Shown: positions 4,700 to 5,358 of the stretch, piece by piece
Layout of the letters: each line of letters opens with the position of its first letter
Numbering within the stretch: position 1 is the stretch's first letter
Source: Fimenecus sp045611635
Lineage (GTDB): Bacteria > Bacillota > Clostridia > Oscillospirales > Acutalibacteraceae
Length of the DNA stretch: 5,358 nt
Direction of reading: 5' to 3'
NCBI GenBank assembly: GCA_045611635.1
Contig: JAZKXL010000104.1
Span: 1-5,358, forward strand
The notes under the pieces: generated by a model
What the model saw: the letters and a program-made list of their open reading frames with translations, nothing else
The model's database searches: none
Told to the model about the DNA's origin: nothing
Position numbers and translations under genes: made by a program

Positions 4700-4781
4700 A
4701 TGTAAAATTTACACCGGTACCAGTGTAAAAATTACACCCCACCAGTGTAAAAATTACACTCAACCAGTGTAAAAATTACAC
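4700..4781. repeat. Four phased palindromes (operator-like array) upstream of uxaC
   Basis: Four 15-bp palindromic sites start at 4700, 4723, 4745 and 4767, giving spacings of 23, 22 and 22 bp, about two helical turns. The last three are identical: GTGTAAAAATTACAC, half-sites GTGTAA/TTACAC around AAA. The first is the variant ATGTAAAATTTACAC, holding the perfect palindrome TGTAAA-A-TTTACA. The sites are joined by 7-8 bp linkers that all end ACCA. The array lies between divergent promoters, its nearest site 20 bp from the uxaC -35 and its farthest about 90 bp from the yebC -35. Same-face spacing of identical palindromes suggests cooperative binding of a dimeric regulator, most likely acting on uxaC. 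I cannot assign the motif to a known regulator. Confidence 0.8.
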
Positions 4782-4872
4782 CCTATAAATAATATATAAA
4801 TAAAAATATAATTAATTCATAATCTATGAGAAACAAAACTATTAAAAAATCAAGGAATAATGGTTATAACTG

Positions 4873-4901
4873 TTGAAAAATCAAGCGTTATGTGATACAA
4901 T
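4873..4901 (+). promoter_or_regulatory. Sigma-A-type promoter of the yebC-family gene
   Basis: TTGAAA (4873-4878) and TACAAT (4896-4901) are 17 bp apart, with TG at 4893-4894 forming an extended -10. The start would be near 4908, leaving a leader of about 36 bases before the ATG. The stretch between the palindrome array and this promoter (4782-4872) is very AT-rich, and I see no further site in it. Confidence 0.8.
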
Positions 4902-4943
4902 AAACTGATTTATTATAAATTTAATATCGAGAGGTATGTTTTT

Positions 4944-5358
4944 ATGTCAGGACATTCAAAATGGAGTACAATTAAAAGAAAAAAAGAAAAAACTGATAAC
5001 GCTAGAGCAAAGGTTTTCACAAAAATTGGTCGTGAAATTGCAGTTGCAGTTAAAGCAGGTGGCGCTGACCCTGCAGGTAACTCAAAGCTCAAAGACGTAA
5101 TTGCAAAAGCAAAAGCTGCAAATATGCCAAATGATAACATTGAAAGAGTTATCAAAAAGGCAGCAGGTGAGGGCAGTGGCGAAAACTACGACGAAATCGT
5201 GTATGAGGGCTATGGTCCATCAGGTATCGCAGTTATTGTTGAGGCACTTACTGATAACCGAAATAGAACAGCGGCTGATGTGCGCCACTATTTTGATAAA
5301 TTCGGTGGCAATATGGGTCAAAGTGGTTGCGTTTCATTTATGTTTAACCGTCAGGGTG
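4944..5358 (+). CDS. yebC: YebC/TACO1-family protein, N-terminal part
   Basis: The gene runs off the right edge; 138 complete codons of an expected roughly 240 are present. The start MSGHSKWSTIKRKKEKTD and then ARAKVFTKIGREI is the near-invariant opening of the family. It continues with MPNDNIERVIKKAAGEG, YEGYGPSGIAVIVEALTDNR and RHYFDKFGGNMGQSGCVSFM, all family signatures, covering domain 1 (helical, about 1-75) and part of the following alpha/beta domain. Family members were first annotated as transcriptional regulators (PmpR); more recent work supports a role as ribosome-associated translation factors that relieve stalling at proline-rich stretches. The ATG at 4944 has AGAGG at 4930-4934, 9 bases upstream. 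An earlier ATG at 4936 is out of frame. It is transcribed divergently from uxaC and is a conserved housekeeping gene with no evident metabolic link to it. Confidence 0.96.
   Translation, partial: MSGHSKWSTIKRKKEKTDNARAKVFTKIGREIAVAVKAGGADPAGNSKLKDVIAKAKAANMPNDNIERVIKKAAGEGSGENYDEIVYEGYGPSGIAVIVEALTDNRNRTAADVRHYFDKFGGNMGQSGCVSFMFNRQG

Noticed and set aside
4700..4781. CRISPR array or replication iterons as explanations for the 22-bp repeats
   Set aside because: Units are too short and linkers are only 7-8 bp, so this is not CRISPR. No replication initiator or plasmid gene is nearby, and the position between divergent promoters fits operators better.
833..5358. tRNA, rRNA or riboswitch
   Set aside because: No cloverleaf, rRNA segment or recognisable riboswitch core was seen in the intergenic regions. 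The structured stretches are all explained by terminators, operators or the repeat elements.

Overview
The window looks like chromosomal DNA from a low-GC anaerobic Firmicute of the Clostridia. A Ruminococcaceae/Oscillospiraceae-type gut or rumen bacterium is the best guess. The grounds are AT-rich codon use, AGGAGG-type ribosome sites, sigma-A-like promoters, a Gram-positive-type LexA box, a cohesin surface protein, and a GH2 glycosidase together with a uronate isomerase. The species cannot be named from this sequence.

Layout, left to right. (1) Positions 2-832 hold the 3' end of a GH2 glycosidase (beta-galactosidase/beta-glucuronidase type) with an odd methionine-rich tail. (2) Positions 853-911 hold a degenerate copy of an imperfect palindromic repeat. 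(3) Positions 1001-1438 encode a small membrane protein with two predicted helices and a four-cysteine zinc ribbon. (4) Positions 1442-1596 hold a 155-bp non-coding element with perfect 14-bp terminal inverted repeats, resembling a MITE, followed by an intrinsic terminator at 1628-1660. (5) Positions 1669-1979 form a compact unit: an extended -10 promoter, a LexA-type operator (CGAACAAATGTTCG) just downstream of the -10, an AGGAGG site, and an unrecognised 79-residue helical protein. (6) A strong promoter overlapping that gene's stop codon drives a 304-residue exported, membrane-anchored protein with one cohesin domain (2024-2938), closed by a terminator. (7) A second, 200-bp copy of the terminal-inverted-repeat element lies at 2960-3159, between convergent genes. 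(8) uxaC, uronate isomerase, is on the minus strand (3208-4611) with its own terminator. (9) The 332-bp divergent intergenic region (4612-4943) holds a minus-strand promoter for uxaC, a GGTTA-cca-TAACC inverted repeat, four near-identical palindromes spaced 22-23 bp apart, and a promoter for the next gene. (10) The 5' part of a YebC/TACO1-family gene runs off the right edge.

The GH2 enzyme and UxaC fit a lifestyle of plant or host glycan use with uronic acid catabolism, and the cohesin protein fits surface display of dockerin-bearing proteins. They are not in one operon, and only proximity links them. The points most worth following are the predicted SOS-controlled small protein, the four-site operator-like array upstream of uxaC, and the family of terminal-inverted-repeat elements.
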